A stretch of 64,000 nucleotides of DNA from Paracoccaceae bacterium (GCA_003567315.1 PWZT01000037.1:62001-126000), one strand, 5' to 3'. Counted from the stretch's first letter, positions 45,651 through 55,584 are shown. The notes: generated by a model not told the origin, from the sequence alone. Made by a program: numbers and translations.

Positions 45651-45806
45651 CTCTGCAGGCCATCTGGGCTGGGCGCATGTTTCACCCCCTCCTTGCCGAA
45701 GTCTGCTACCAGACCATGCGCAAGACGCCGGGGCTTGCAACTGTAGAAGTCCGGATCGCCATCCCATGCGATAGGCTACGGCAGGCCCGCCGGCGATCAC
45801 AAGGCG

Positions 45807-46604
45807 CTATCTCTGCACGGCTGCGGCCAGCGTGGTGATCGGCACATCCTCGCTGCTTGTCACCACGACATAGTTCAGGCTATCGCTGCTCCAATAGGCC
45901 ATATGCTCATCCTGCACTCTGGCGACCCGCAACGCGTGGTCGGATTGTGTCGCTTCGCGCGGTGTCATCGAGACCGTCACCCTCTGGTCGTCGGGGTTGC
46001 GATAATAGAACACCGCAACAGGTACCTCATCAACCACCATGAGGCGCGCAGATTCCACCTGATACCCGAGCCGCTCCAATTGCGGGCTGTCGATGCGCTG
46101 CTGCATCTCTGCCGACAGCCAGGCCAGCGCGTCGTCCATCTGATCGCCGGGGAACTCGGCGCTCTCATGGGCGGCGAGCATGTAGGAATAATGCCCGGCC
46201 AGCGTCTGACTGACAAAAGCGGGATAGGCGCCATTCACCATTGAAGCGCCGCGGTCATAGACGGCATGCGCCCCCCATCCCGCGGCAAAAATGACCACGC
46301 TGGCAGCGATTTGCCGCACGCCCGGCCCATTGAGCACCGCCCAGCGCCGGCGACGCTGGAGCTTCTGCGCCAGTTGACGCTCCAGCGCCTCGATACGCAG
46401 ATTGGCGGGCTGAGCATCGGCCGAGCGGGCCGCGCCGTGGATCACATTGTCGAAATGGCGCCATTGCGCCACAGCGTCGCGAGCATCGGCATCACGCGCA
46501 AGCCGCGCCTCGACCTCGGCCACTTTTTCGGGGGGCAAGGTGCCATCCACATATGCCATCAGGTCAATATCCGGTACCGGTTCCCTGTCTTCGGCCTTGG
46601 TCAT
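45807..46604 (-). CDS. Anti-sigma factor, membrane-anchored
   Basis: DIDLMAYVDGTLPPEKVAEVEARLARD start, single TM helix, overlaps the upstream ECF sigma gene. Confidence 0.85.
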   Translation of the reverse strand: MTKAEDREPVPDIDLMAYVDGTLPPEKVAEVEARLARDADARDAVAQWRHFDNVIHGAARSADAQPANLRIEALERQLAQKLQRRRRWAVLNGPGVRQIAASVVIFAAGWGAHAVYDRGASMVNGAYPAFVSQTLAGHYSYMLAAHESAEFPGDQMDDALAWLSAEMQQRIDSPQLERLGYQVESARLMVVDEVPVAVFYYRNPDDQRVTVSMTPREATQSDHALRVARVQDEHMAYWSSDSLNYVVVTSSEDVPITTLAAAVQR

Positions 46605-47116
46605 GCGTCGCCCTCCTTGCGTTGCATCAATGTCAGTTTTCCGCTCGCCACCCCCTGTACGATCCGACGCAGTGCCGCACGTCCGCGCCCCAGCCGGGAC
46701 ATGAATGTCCCCAGCGGCACATCGAGCGTGCGCGCGGCCTCGGCATAGCTCATCTCGCGCAGAGCCACGAGAATGATCGGCATGCGCTGCGCCTCGGGCA
46801 GTTGATCCAGCGCGCCCAGCACCTGTTTCAACTCAAGCTGCGTGTGCTGACAGTCCCGTGCCAAAGGATCAGGGAGATCGGCGGCAGCATCCGCCCGGGT
46901 CTTGGCGCGACGCAGGTCGCTGATATGCGTGTTGTGCAGAATGCGGAACAACCAGGGCCGCAGATCCGTGCCATGCTGGAACGTATCCGCCTTGGCAATC
47001 GCCTTGACCAGTGTTTCCTGCACCAGATCATCGGCGGCGACAGGATCGCGGGTCAGCACCAGCGCGTAGCGGCGCAGGCTGGCAACATGAGTATGCAGTT
47101 CGGATTTCAGGCTCAT
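46601..47116 (-). CDS. ECF RNA polymerase sigma factor
   Basis: RYALVLTRDPVAADDLVQETLVKAI, RPWLFRILHNTHISDLRR, YAEAARTLDVPLGTFMSRLGRGRAALR. Confidence 0.93.
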   Translation of the reverse strand: MSLKSELHTHVASLRRYALVLTRDPVAADDLVQETLVKAIAKADTFQHGTDLRPWLFRILHNTHISDLRRAKTRADAAADLPDPLARDCQHTQLELKQVLGALDQLPEAQRMPIILVALREMSYAEAARTLDVPLGTFMSRLGRGRAALRRIVQGVASGKLTLMQRKEGDA

Positions 47117-47265
47117 CGCACCATCCGTGATGTCGTTTTGCACCAAATACGCGCGACTCTGGAGTTTCATCCGAAAAAATTCATGGCGTTTTCGTTTTTT
47201 CGGCACAGGCGCAGGGATGAAGGCCGCGCCTGATGCGTTCTTCCTGACATAGACAGGAGGTTGAG

Positions 47266-48261
47266 ATGGCGAATGAACTGATCATCCGGCCGCAAGTACC
47301 CGCCAAGCGGCCCCGGGCAAGCGTGCCCGGGCTGGTGTTCGGCTCCAGCCCGCGGGTAATCGTGAAGCGCAGCGTGCTGTATCTGGCAGCGATTCTGGTG
47401 CTCTATTTCGGGGTCATCGGCAATTTGATGCACCGCATCGACGCTGATCTGGACTTCACGCCACCCGCGCCGATCGAAGGTGGCAGCCATGCGGTGAACA
47501 TGGCCGAGGCGCTGATCAAGCGCGAGACGGTCGAGAACCGCTGGACGGCGAATGACCCGTTCTTCTTCCCCACCGGGTTTCTGGACAACATGCCGAATTA
47601 CCAGCGCGGGATGATGCGTGCGATCAGCCGCTTCACCATGGAGCTGGAAAACCAGATCGGACGGTTGCGTGGATCCTCGGCCATCGACCGCGACCTCGAG
47701 CGCGCGGTTGGCTTGCTTCAGTTCCCGACGGATGTGTGGATGTTCGACTTCGACCAGTCGTTCCTGCCGATCCAGCCCGCCGACACGCAGTTTGAAGCCG
47801 CCGCGCGCGCCTTGCGCGCGTTCAATACCCGGGTGTCGCTGGGCATGGCCGTGTTCGAGACGCGCCCCGACGCGCTGGCGCTGACGGTCGAACGGATGGC
47901 CGGAGAGCTTGGCTCGCGCGCGGCGATCGTGGATGATCATGTCAGCGGCGATGGCTTCATCATCGACTTCGTGTCCGATGACATCTTCTACTTCAACAAG
48001 GGGATGGCCTATGCGTCATATCTTCTGCTACGCGAGTTGGGGCAGGATTTCGAGACGGTGATCCGGGCCCAGGGCCTGACCAGAGTCTGGCAGCAAGCAC
48101 TGGACAGTCTGCGCCTGGCCTCGCAGCAGCAGCCGCTGATCGTGCTCAACAGCTCGGGCGCGAACAGCTTCTTTGCCAATCATCTGCACTTGCAGGGGTT
48201 CTATCTCAAGCGCGCGATCCTGCAACTCGACGAGATCGCCCGTGTGATCCGCGCCAACTGA
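47266..48261 (+). CDS. DUF2333 family protein
   Basis: N-terminal TM helix; SFLPIQPADTQFEAAARALRAFN, FNKGMAYASYLLLRELGQDF. Confidence 0.8.
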   Translation: MANELIIRPQVPAKRPRASVPGLVFGSSPRVIVKRSVLYLAAILVLYFGVIGNLMHRIDADLDFTPPAPIEGGSHAVNMAEALIKRETVENRWTANDPFFFPTGFLDNMPNYQRGMMRAISRFTMELENQIGRLRGSSAIDRDLERAVGLLQFPTDVWMFDFDQSFLPIQPADTQFEAAARALRAFNTRVSLGMAVFETRPDALALTVERMAGELGSRAAIVDDHVSGDGFIIDFVSDDIFYFNKGMAYASYLLLRELGQDFETVIRAQGLTRVWQQALDSLRLASQQQPLIVLNSSGANSFFANHLHLQGFYLKRAILQLDEIARVIRAN

Positions 48262-48284
48262 GCTGCGCCAGATCAACTGACCAT

Positions 48285-48313
48285 CGCCCCGGCCCTGCAG
48301 GCCGGGGCGTTTT
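48285..48313 (+). terminator. Intrinsic terminator
   Basis: CGCCCCGGCC-CTGCA-GGCCGGGGCG-TTTT. Confidence 0.9.
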
Positions 48314-48811
48314 CCTGCCTGCGGCGGCGCTACACACTGCACGCTTGTCTGCCGCGCAATCGGGCGGGCCCGGGCGACAGGCGGGATGGCTCAACAGGTA
48401 ATGCCACACCCTTGGCGCATCACATCTGAAGCCGTGACCGAACCGCCCGCCATGTGGCCGACATCGGTCACCGGCATGGAGACGCAGGCCAGGCGGGTGT
48501 GTTGCGATGGCGATCATCTTGCGCGGCGCGCATTTGCGATCGCTCGAACGGCGCCTTGATCCGCAACGCGAACAGGCTGCGCGATGGGAAATCATATCGT
48601 TGCGATGGCACGAACGCCCGATCAATCGGACGCGACCCGGCCTCATCGCCGGCAAAGGGCGTGCGGGGATGTGGTGAGAACAGATAAGCGGATGCGCTTG
48701 GAAAGGTGAGGCATCAGGTTCTTGCAGATCTGCGCGAGGCTGGGCCTCGATCAGCTTGCGCAGCCTCTCACTGGCGTTCCCCAAGCAAGCCGCACAACAG
48801 GGCACGAAAAA

Positions 48812-48835
48812 GGCCGGGTCAAATCTGACCCGGCC
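48812..48835 (-). terminator. Intrinsic terminator for the minus-strand gene at 48858-49220
   Basis: GGCCGGGTCA-AATC-TGACCCGGCC; T tract on the minus strand (TTTTTCG). Confidence 0.85.
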
Positions 48836-48857
48836 CTTGCACCGCGTTGCGGCCATT

Positions 48858-49220
48858 CTATTCCGCCGCGATGGCGTGATAATCGCCCCGCTGGCCGCGG
48901 CGCTGATCCTCAAGGGCCGCTTCGTCATCCTGATCCTCGACGATACGCAGCACCTCCATGCAGATCCGGGCGTCCTGGCGCGCCCGCTCCGCCAAATCCT
49001 CGACATCCATCCCCAGCGTGGCACGCGAGAATCCGAGCCGGTTCAGTTGCCGCTCGTTGAGCCGCAGCAGGCAAGCCGTCACAACACTCAGGTCGCGCTC
49101 TTCGAGCCACCGCTCATAGGCGTCACGCTCACGATGGATGATGCGGCCCCAGAGTCCGATCAGACCATCGTTGCGGCGCTTGGACAGAACGGGGCTTGGC
49201 ACATTCGCAGTCATCGTCAT
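48858..49220 (-). CDS. Hypothetical protein, 120 aa
   Basis: ORF MTMTANVPSPVLSKRRNDGLIGLWGRIIHRERDAYERW..; followed by a clear terminator. Confidence 0.65.
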   Translation of the reverse strand: MTMTANVPSPVLSKRRNDGLIGLWGRIIHRERDAYERWLEERDLSVVTACLLRLNERQLNRLGFSRATLGMDVEDLAERARQDARICMEVLRIVEDQDDEAALEDQRRGQRGDYHAIAAE

Positions 49221-49581
49221 CAGATCCTCCATCAGTTTGGTGTCAGGAAAACGCTCCAGAGCGGCGTTCCATCCAGAACTCACGGAAGCGTGAATGCGAC
49301 CCGGTCGATTGCCATATGGCAGCAATCGGCGGCCATCGCCGTCCCAACGAAAAATCGGGGAGCGCGTGTTTTTTTTCGGGATTATCACGGGCTCCAACAC
49401 GTTTGTCGAGGAAATGCGCGGCCTGTGCGCCTCGATGCGGCGAGGGGCGCGCGCGGGCGGAGCAAACCTGCAACACGCCCCGTTCACCGCCCTGGTCTTG
49501 CGGCTCGGCCCGCTTGCGCCCCCGGGGACACAGACAACGACACGCCCGCATCACCGATGGGCGAACAAATGGAGGAAAGCG

Positions 49582-51795
49582 ATGCGCCATGTGAGCGAGT
49601 TTCAGATCGACGCCAACCAGCAGTCGGAGACGGCTGTGCAAGAAGCCCTCAACGATCGGGTCACCCTGACCCGCTTTCGGGTCAGCAATTTCCGCTCGGT
49701 CACGGATTCCGGCTGGTTGACACTGGACCAGGTGACAGCACTGATCGGCGTGAACGAATCCGGCAAGACCAACCTGTTGCTGCCGCTCTGGAAGCTGAAC
49801 CCGGCCAGCGGCGGCGAGATCGTGCCGATCTCGGACTATCCAAAAGCGCTGTTCGCCACCATTCGCAACGCGCCGGAACAGTTCCAATTCGTCACTGCCG
49901 AATTCGACACTGGCGCACAGGCGGCGCAGCTGGCCGAGATGGCGGGCATCCCTGCGGCGCAGGCGCGGCGCGTATCGGTCGCGCGGCTCTATGACGGTGG
50001 CTATCAGATCGCCTTTCCGGATTTTGTCCGCGACAGCGATGCGGCACATGCCCGCGCGCTTGAGGCGCTGACCGCGGCGCGCGATGCGCTCGCGGAGCTC
50101 GACGATCCCTTGCAGGCCGACGCCGCGAGACTGGTGGCTGTGTTGCTGATTGATCTGAATGGCGCGGAGCCGGTGACAGGCAACGACCTACGGCTGGCGC
50201 GCAATCGCGTGGCTGCGCTCATCCCCGAGGATCCGCCCGCCACCAGCCATGTCATCCCACTGCTGCGCCGCCTGCAAAAATCGCTTGGCCAGGCCATGGC
50301 GGCGATGATCCAGCCCGATCCGGCCACAAGGGACACCCTGCGCCGCGCGGTTCTGGAGCGGCTGCCGCGCTTCGTGTATTACTCGAATTACGGCAACCTC
50401 GATAGCGAGATCTATCTGCCGCATGTGGTCGAGAACATGGGCCGCAGCGATCTGGGCGCAAAGGAGGGGGCCAAGGCGCGGACCTTGCGGGTGCTGTTCG
50501 ACTTCGTGGGCCTCAAGGCGTCCGAGATCCTCGAACTGGGGCGCGATTTCCGCGAGCTGCGCGAGGAGGCCGAGGCCCGCATGATCGCCGAACAGGGCCG
50601 GACCGGGCGCATTCGCAGCCTGTGGATGCGCGTGCGCAACGAGGGGCACCAGCCCGATCCGGCGTTGCTGGAGCAGATATCCACGTCAAAGCGTACGCGC
50701 TCGATCCTGCTGCAATCGGCCGGAACCAAGCTGACCGAGCGGTTTGCCGAGTGGTGGCGGCAGGGCGATTACCGTTTCCGCTTCGAGGCGGATGGCAGCC
50801 ATTTCCGGATCTGGGTCGCTGATGCCCGCCGCCCGCAGGAGGTGGAGCTGGAGCACCGCTCGACCGGGCTGCAATGGTTCCTGAGCTTCTTTCTGGTCTT
50901 CCTGCATGAAGCCAAGGGCGCGCATGACAATTGCGTTCTGCTGCTCGATGAGCCGGGCCATTCGCTGCACCCGCTGGCGCAGCGCGACCTCTCAGCCTTC
51001 TTCGACGGGCTCGGCGCAGGGAACCAGATCGTCTATACCACGCATTCTCCGTTTCTGGTCGATGCCGACCGGCTGGCCCGTGCGCGCAAGGTCTTTGTCG
51101 ATACCGATGGCTCGACCCGCGCCACGGGCGATCTGTTGCTGGCCGAGGGCACGGACACCCAGCGCGGCGCCGGTTTCGCAGTGCGCGCGGCGCTGAACAT
51201 GGCGGTGGCCGAGGCCAGCCTGCAGGGCGCGCGGCCAGTGCTGGTGCAGGGGCAGGTGGAGCAGCGTTATCTGAGCCTCATCAAGACACTGTGCACCGCG
51301 AAAGGCCAGTTCCTGCCCAGCCATGACATCGTCTTCGCGCCTGCCTGCAACGCAGAGATCATGCCGGTCATGGCGCGGATGCTGAGCGATGCCGATACCG
51401 GGCAGCCGCCAGTACTGATCGACGACAGCGCGGCAGGCCGGGCGATGAAGGCGCAGCTCAGAAGTGTCTGCCCGGTCCTCGATCTTGGCGCGCTGATCGG
51501 GCTGCAGGGTGCAACCATCGAGGATCTGATGCCCGGGGCGGAAATGGCCATGCAACTGGACCGGGTCGAACGCCGCCCGGAGCGGCTCTTCGCTGACCAG
51601 TTCGACCCGGACCGGCCTTTTGCTGCGCAGGCCGATGCATGGGCCGCAGCAGAAGGGATCGTGCTGGTTTCTGACTGGCGTCTGCGGCTGGCGGAACGGA
51701 TGCAGCGCCGTCTGCTGGGCGAGGCGCGCGCGACCCTCGATGGCGAAACCCTGACACGCTGGACGCGTGTGCTCGATCACCTCGCGCGGGGTTGA
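49582..51795 (+). CDS. AAA family ATPase with OLD-like (TOPRIM-like) C-terminus
   Basis: Walker A IGVNESGKTNL; Walker B CVLLLDEPGHSLHP; C-terminal ARPVLVQGQVEQRYL..PVLIDDSAAG..GATIEDLMPG; RBS GGAGGAAAGCGATG at 49582. Confidence 0.85.
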   Translation: MRHVSEFQIDANQQSETAVQEALNDRVTLTRFRVSNFRSVTDSGWLTLDQVTALIGVNESGKTNLLLPLWKLNPASGGEIVPISDYPKALFATIRNAPEQFQFVTAEFDTGAQAAQLAEMAGIPAAQARRVSVARLYDGGYQIAFPDFVRDSDAAHARALEALTAARDALAELDDPLQADAARLVAVLLIDLNGAEPVTGNDLRLARNRVAALIPEDPPATSHVIPLLRRLQKSLGQAMAAMIQPDPATRDTLRRAVLERLPRFVYYSNYGNLDSEIYLPHVVENMGRSDLGAKEGAKARTLRVLFDFVGLKASEILELGRDFRELREEAEARMIAEQGRTGRIRSLWMRVRNEGHQPDPALLEQISTSKRTRSILLQSAGTKLTERFAEWWRQGDYRFRFEADGSHFRIWVADARRPQEVELEHRSTGLQWFLSFFLVFLHEAKGAHDNCVLLLDEPGHSLHPLAQRDLSAFFDGLGAGNQIVYTTHSPFLVDADRLARARKVFVDTDGSTRATGDLLLAEGTDTQRGAGFAVRAALNMAVAEASLQGARPVLVQGQVEQRYLSLIKTLCTAKGQFLPSHDIVFAPACNAEIMPVMARMLSDADTGQPPVLIDDSAAGRAMKAQLRSVCPVLDLGALIGLQGATIEDLMPGAEMAMQLDRVERRPERLFADQFDPDRPFAAQADAWAAAEGIVLVSDWRLRLAERMQRRLLGEARATLDGETLTRWTRVLDHLARG

Positions 51796-51803
51796 TTTGC
51801 GAC

Positions 51804-51829
51804 TGGGGCGGCCTGGCCTGGCCGCCCCA
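51804..51829. terminator. Hairpin after the AAA ATPase gene
   Basis: TGGGGCGGCC-TGGCCT-GGCCGCCCCA, no strong T tract. Confidence 0.5.
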
Positions 51830-52003
51830 AATGCCATCGGGTTTTGCAAAATCACTGGCACGGGCGCGACCCGTATTCAATGCAACAGGATTCACGGAAC
51901 CGGGCTGCGGAACGTGTTTCATGGTCCCGGACACAGCCCGCCAGACACCGAGCCTGGGCAAGTGTGGCGCGGCTCTGGCGTCAAAGCCACGCGTTTCATC
52001 CAT

Positions 52004-52453
52004 CTAGAGACCGTCGATATCGGCCGCGACCAATGCGCCGATCTTTTCCAGCGGATGATGGACAAGATCCTTGTCGATCTCGGCCAGCACAACTTTCTGC
52101 GTGGCAGGCGACATCTCCTGACGCAGAACTGACAGGGTCTTGGGCGGCGCAACCACAACCAACCGCGCGATACCCTGTTTCTTGACCAGCTTGTTGATCT
52201 TTTCCGCGACCACGGCCGCGAAACGGTCGCGCGCAATCTGTTCATGGTCGGTCAGCTCGAGGGCGGAAAGCTGCTGTTTTCCGGTATCCTGCATCCGCCC
52301 GGGCCGGTCTGCCAGTTCCATATCCGGCCCGTCGCTTTTTTCCCGCTCATGCAGGCTCAGCCGTGGCTTGTCCGGGGTGCCCGTATTCTCGAGGAACAAG
52401 GCGGTATCTCCGCCCGCAACAACGATCCAGGTTCCCTTGGCCAGCAATGCCAT
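52004..52453 (-). CDS. Host-attachment family protein
   Basis: KGTWIVVAGGDTALFLENTG..RFAAVVAEKINKLVKKQGIARLVVVAPPKTLSVLRQEM..KDLVHHPLEKI. Confidence 0.8.
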   Translation of the reverse strand: MALLAKGTWIVVAGGDTALFLENTGTPDKPRLSLHEREKSDGPDMELADRPGRMQDTGKQQLSALELTDHEQIARDRFAAVVAEKINKLVKKQGIARLVVVAPPKTLSVLRQEMSPATQKVVLAEIDKDLVHHPLEKIGALVAADIDGL

Positions 52454-52868
52454 GCAATTCTCCTTTGTTCGGGTGCCGAATACCGGCACAAGTAATCCGG
52501 CATCCGCGATCCGGAACGCCGTCTTTGCCCAGCGTATCTAACCAGCCAGGCAGTTCAAGCATTCCCGGCATTATGCGCCTCCTCAGAAGCATGAAACCGC
52601 CAAGCCCGCGATTGTGGCCTGTCGCGTCGGCCCCAGCCGAGTCTCTCGAGCGCGATCGGGAAATAACTTTGTCTGCTATTTTCGTGACAAGCGTTACAAA
52701 TGACTTCATTTTGTGCTTAATTCAGATCATATTGTAATAGTAAGGATATCTTTCAGAACTTTTGCCCAACCAACCTGTGTTAGCATAATCATCGATGAGG
52801 CGCAGTAGGGGTCGCAAACAGACTTCGGGCGCGCATTCTTGAGACTTGACGCGAAATTGATGCAGTGA

Positions 52869-52884
52869 ATACTGTATCCAAAAT
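52869..52884. promoter_or_regulatory. Candidate GntR operator upstream of tctC
   Basis: ATACTGTATCCAAAAT; 14/16 match to the reverse complement of 61484-61499; overlaps a plausible -10 (TTGACG at 52846, TACTGT at 52870). Confidence 0.6.
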
Positions 52885-52964
52885 CCAATCGGGCCGAACC
52901 CGAGATCTACCACCAAGATCCGCCCCGCCGAGGGCGACACAAACTCGCAACAAGGGAGACGACC

Positions 52965-53942
52965 ATGTTCCTATCGAAACTTAAGCTCAAAGCGACCGCC
53001 GCCACAGCGGCCGCAGCCATGATGGCCATTGCACCGACGCTGGGCGCGGCCAGCCCGCTGGGCAGCGACCCGCTGCGTCTGGTCATCCCTTTCGGCCCGG
53101 GCGGCGGCAGTGACATCACCGCGCGCGTGCTCTCGGCCACAGCGCCCGAATTCTGCGGCCCGCGCATTGACGTCGTCAGCATGTCCGGCGCCGCCGGGCT
53201 GGAGGCCGTGAACTTCGTGCGCAATGCCGAACCCAATGGCCACACATTGCTGGTCTCGGATTACGGCCCCATCGTCACCTCCGGCTATATCGATGATGTC
53301 GACTGGAGCCATGACGACTGGCAGCCGGTGATGAATTTCACCGAATGGCAGCCGACGGTTTACACCCGCCCCGATCACCACATCCAGACCATTGATGACT
53401 GGATGGCTTACGCCGAAGAGAACCCCGACACTGTGACCTTCGGCCATGCCTCGCCACTGGGCATCGTGCATCTGCCGCTGATCCTGCTTGAGGAAACGAC
53501 CGGGATCCAGAACGTGCATGTGCCGACCTCGGGTGGCGGCGAGACGCGCAGCCTCGTGATGGGTGGCCATATCGATCTGGGCATGACCCTGCCCGCCTCG
53601 ATCGCGCCCGAAGTCGCCTCGGGCGAGTTGACCGCGCTGGGTGTGTTCTCGGAAGAGCGTGCGTCGCAACTGCCCGACACGCCGACCTTCCGCGAATCGG
53701 GCTATGACGTGGTGCTGCCCGCCTGGCTGATGATCTTCGCGACAACAGACGTGCCCGCCGAGACTGTCGAATTCCTGCAGGACTGCTTCATGGAAGCGCT
53801 GGAATCGCCGACAGCACAGGCCATGAACGACCGCGTGAATGCCGGGATCGAGCCGCTGAATTCCGAGGATGCCACCACGCTCTATCAGAACACGGTGGCC
53901 TCAATCGGGAACATCCTCCGCGACATCGGCGAGATCGAGTAA
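52965..53942 (+). CDS. Tripartite tricarboxylate transporter substrate-binding protein (TctC family)
   Basis: Signal peptide; PLRLVIPFGPGGGSDITARVL, NGHTLLVSDYGPIV, ERASQLPDTPTFRESGYDVVLPAWLMIF. Confidence 0.9.
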   Translation: MFLSKLKLKATAATAAAAMMAIAPTLGAASPLGSDPLRLVIPFGPGGGSDITARVLSATAPEFCGPRIDVVSMSGAAGLEAVNFVRNAEPNGHTLLVSDYGPIVTSGYIDDVDWSHDDWQPVMNFTEWQPTVYTRPDHHIQTIDDWMAYAEENPDTVTFGHASPLGIVHLPLILLEETTGIQNVHVPTSGGGETRSLVMGGHIDLGMTLPASIAPEVASGELTALGVFSEERASQLPDTPTFRESGYDVVLPAWLMIFATTDVPAETVEFLQDCFMEALESPTAQAMNDRVNAGIEPLNSEDATTLYQNTVASIGNILRDIGEIE

Positions 53943-54063
53943 TCAGCCGCTGACCAACCCCGCCCCGCCCCCCTGGGCGGCGCGTTTCATTCTCGCCCCG
54001 GAATGGTGACGGCCAGTCGCCGGGGCGCACCCCCTGACTGCAGCCTGAAAACGGGGTCAGCTC

Positions 54064-55584
54064 ATGTTTCTTGATGCCTTTGCCGACGCGCTTCTTCTCG
54101 CCTTCAGCCCCGAGGTCATCTTCTTCGTCGCGATCGGGATTGCCATGGGGATTACTCTTGGCGCCATCCCCGGCCTGAGCGGCGATATGGCCATCGCCAT
54201 CCTGCTTCCAGTCGTTTTCGTCCTCGAACCTGCGGCGGCACTCGGACTGCTCACAGGGATATACAAGGGCGGCATGTTCGGAGGGTCGATATCCGCGATC
54301 TCCTTCGGGGTGCCGGGCACGCCCGGCTCCGCCGCGACCGCGATCGACGGCTATCAGGCCAAGCTCAATGGCACCCCCAACAAGGCACTGAACACCGCGC
54401 TCTACTCCTCGGTCATCGGCGATTCCACCTCTGACCTGGTGCTGATATTTCTGGCGCTGCCCCTGGCCATCGTCGCGCTGACCTTCGGCCCGGTCGAGTT
54501 CTTCGCGCTCTATGCCTTCTCGCTCCTGCTGATTTCGGCGCTGACCAAGGGCAAGGTCGCCAAGGGCGTCGCGATGGCAGCACTCGGCATCCTGCTCGCG
54601 ATGATCGGGCGTGACCCGGTCGGGGGCTCGGTGCGGCTGACCTTCGGCATCCCCGAACTTGCGGGCGGGCTGGCGCTGATCCCGGTGCTGGTGGGCATCT
54701 TCGCTGTCTCCGAGCTGATCATCCAGCTTGGCCGCGCCTGGCTCGAGCGCGCGCAGAGAATCACCGCCGAAACCGAGAAGCGCGCCGAGAGCCTGCTGGG
54801 CGATTATGACCCGGCCAAGGACAAGCTCACCTTCGCCGAATTCCGCGCCACCTGGAAGGCCACCTCGATCGGCACCACCATGGGCACGCTGGTGGGCGCC
54901 CTGCCCGGCGCGGGCTCGTCGCTGGCGGCCTTCATCAGCTACGGGCTGGCGCAGCGCTTCTCGCGCAAACCCGATGAGTTCGGCAAGGGCTCGCTCGAAG
55001 GCGTCGCCGCCGCCGAGGCGGGCAACAGCGCCACCTCGGGCTCGACGCTGATCCCGCTTTTCGCCTTCGGCATCCCGGGCTCGGCCACGGCAGCGCTGTT
55101 TGGCGCGGCCTTCATCCTCATGGGCATGACGCCTGGGCCGCGGCTGATCTATGACCACACGGATGTCATCTACGCGCTGTTCCTGATTCTGATCTATGCC
55201 AATCTGATCAATCTGGTGCTGTCGCACTTCCTGCTGCCACTCTACTCCAAGATCGCGATGATCCAGTCGCGGATCCTGCTGCCCATCGTCTGCGTGCTGG
55301 CGATCCTCGGCACTTTCGCAGCGGGCAATTCGGTGATCGATGTCTATGTGCTGCTCTTCGCGGGGCTGTTCGGCGTGGTGCTGCGGCTCTACAGCTTCCC
55401 GCTGGCGCCGTTGATCCTGGGCTTCATCGTCGCCCCGGGGGCTGAACGCGCACTGCGTCAGGCGTTGCTGATCGGGCGCGGGGAATGGACCTCGCTGCTC
55501 TCCAGCCCCATCGCCATCGGGCTCTATGCCACGGCAGCGATCATGATCATCACCTTCACATTCATCCTGCGCGAGCGCAAATAA
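54064..55584 (+). CDS. Tripartite tricarboxylate transporter large permease (TctA family)
   Basis: GAIPGLSGDMAIAILLPVVF, YKGGMFGGSISAISFGVPGTPGSAATAIDGY. Confidence 0.94.
   Translation: MFLDAFADALLLAFSPEVIFFVAIGIAMGITLGAIPGLSGDMAIAILLPVVFVLEPAAALGLLTGIYKGGMFGGSISAISFGVPGTPGSAATAIDGYQAKLNGTPNKALNTALYSSVIGDSTSDLVLIFLALPLAIVALTFGPVEFFALYAFSLLLISALTKGKVAKGVAMAALGILLAMIGRDPVGGSVRLTFGIPELAGGLALIPVLVGIFAVSELIIQLGRAWLERAQRITAETEKRAESLLGDYDPAKDKLTFAEFRATWKATSIGTTMGTLVGALPGAGSSLAAFISYGLAQRFSRKPDEFGKGSLEGVAAAEAGNSATSGSTLIPLFAFGIPGSATAALFGAAFILMGMTPGPRLIYDHTDVIYALFLILIYANLINLVLSHFLLPLYSKIAMIQSRILLPIVCVLAILGTFAAGNSVIDVYVLLFAGLFGVVLRLYSFPLAPLILGFIVAPGAERALRQALLIGRGEWTSLLSSPIAIGLYATAAIMIITFTFILRERK

Noticed and set aside
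48206-49024. 272-aa minus-strand ORF
   Set aside because: Arg-rich, runs across a terminator and the better-supported 48858-49220 gene in another frame
53788-55227. 479-aa minus-strand ORF opposite tctA
   Set aside because: Antisense shadow ORF, no domain
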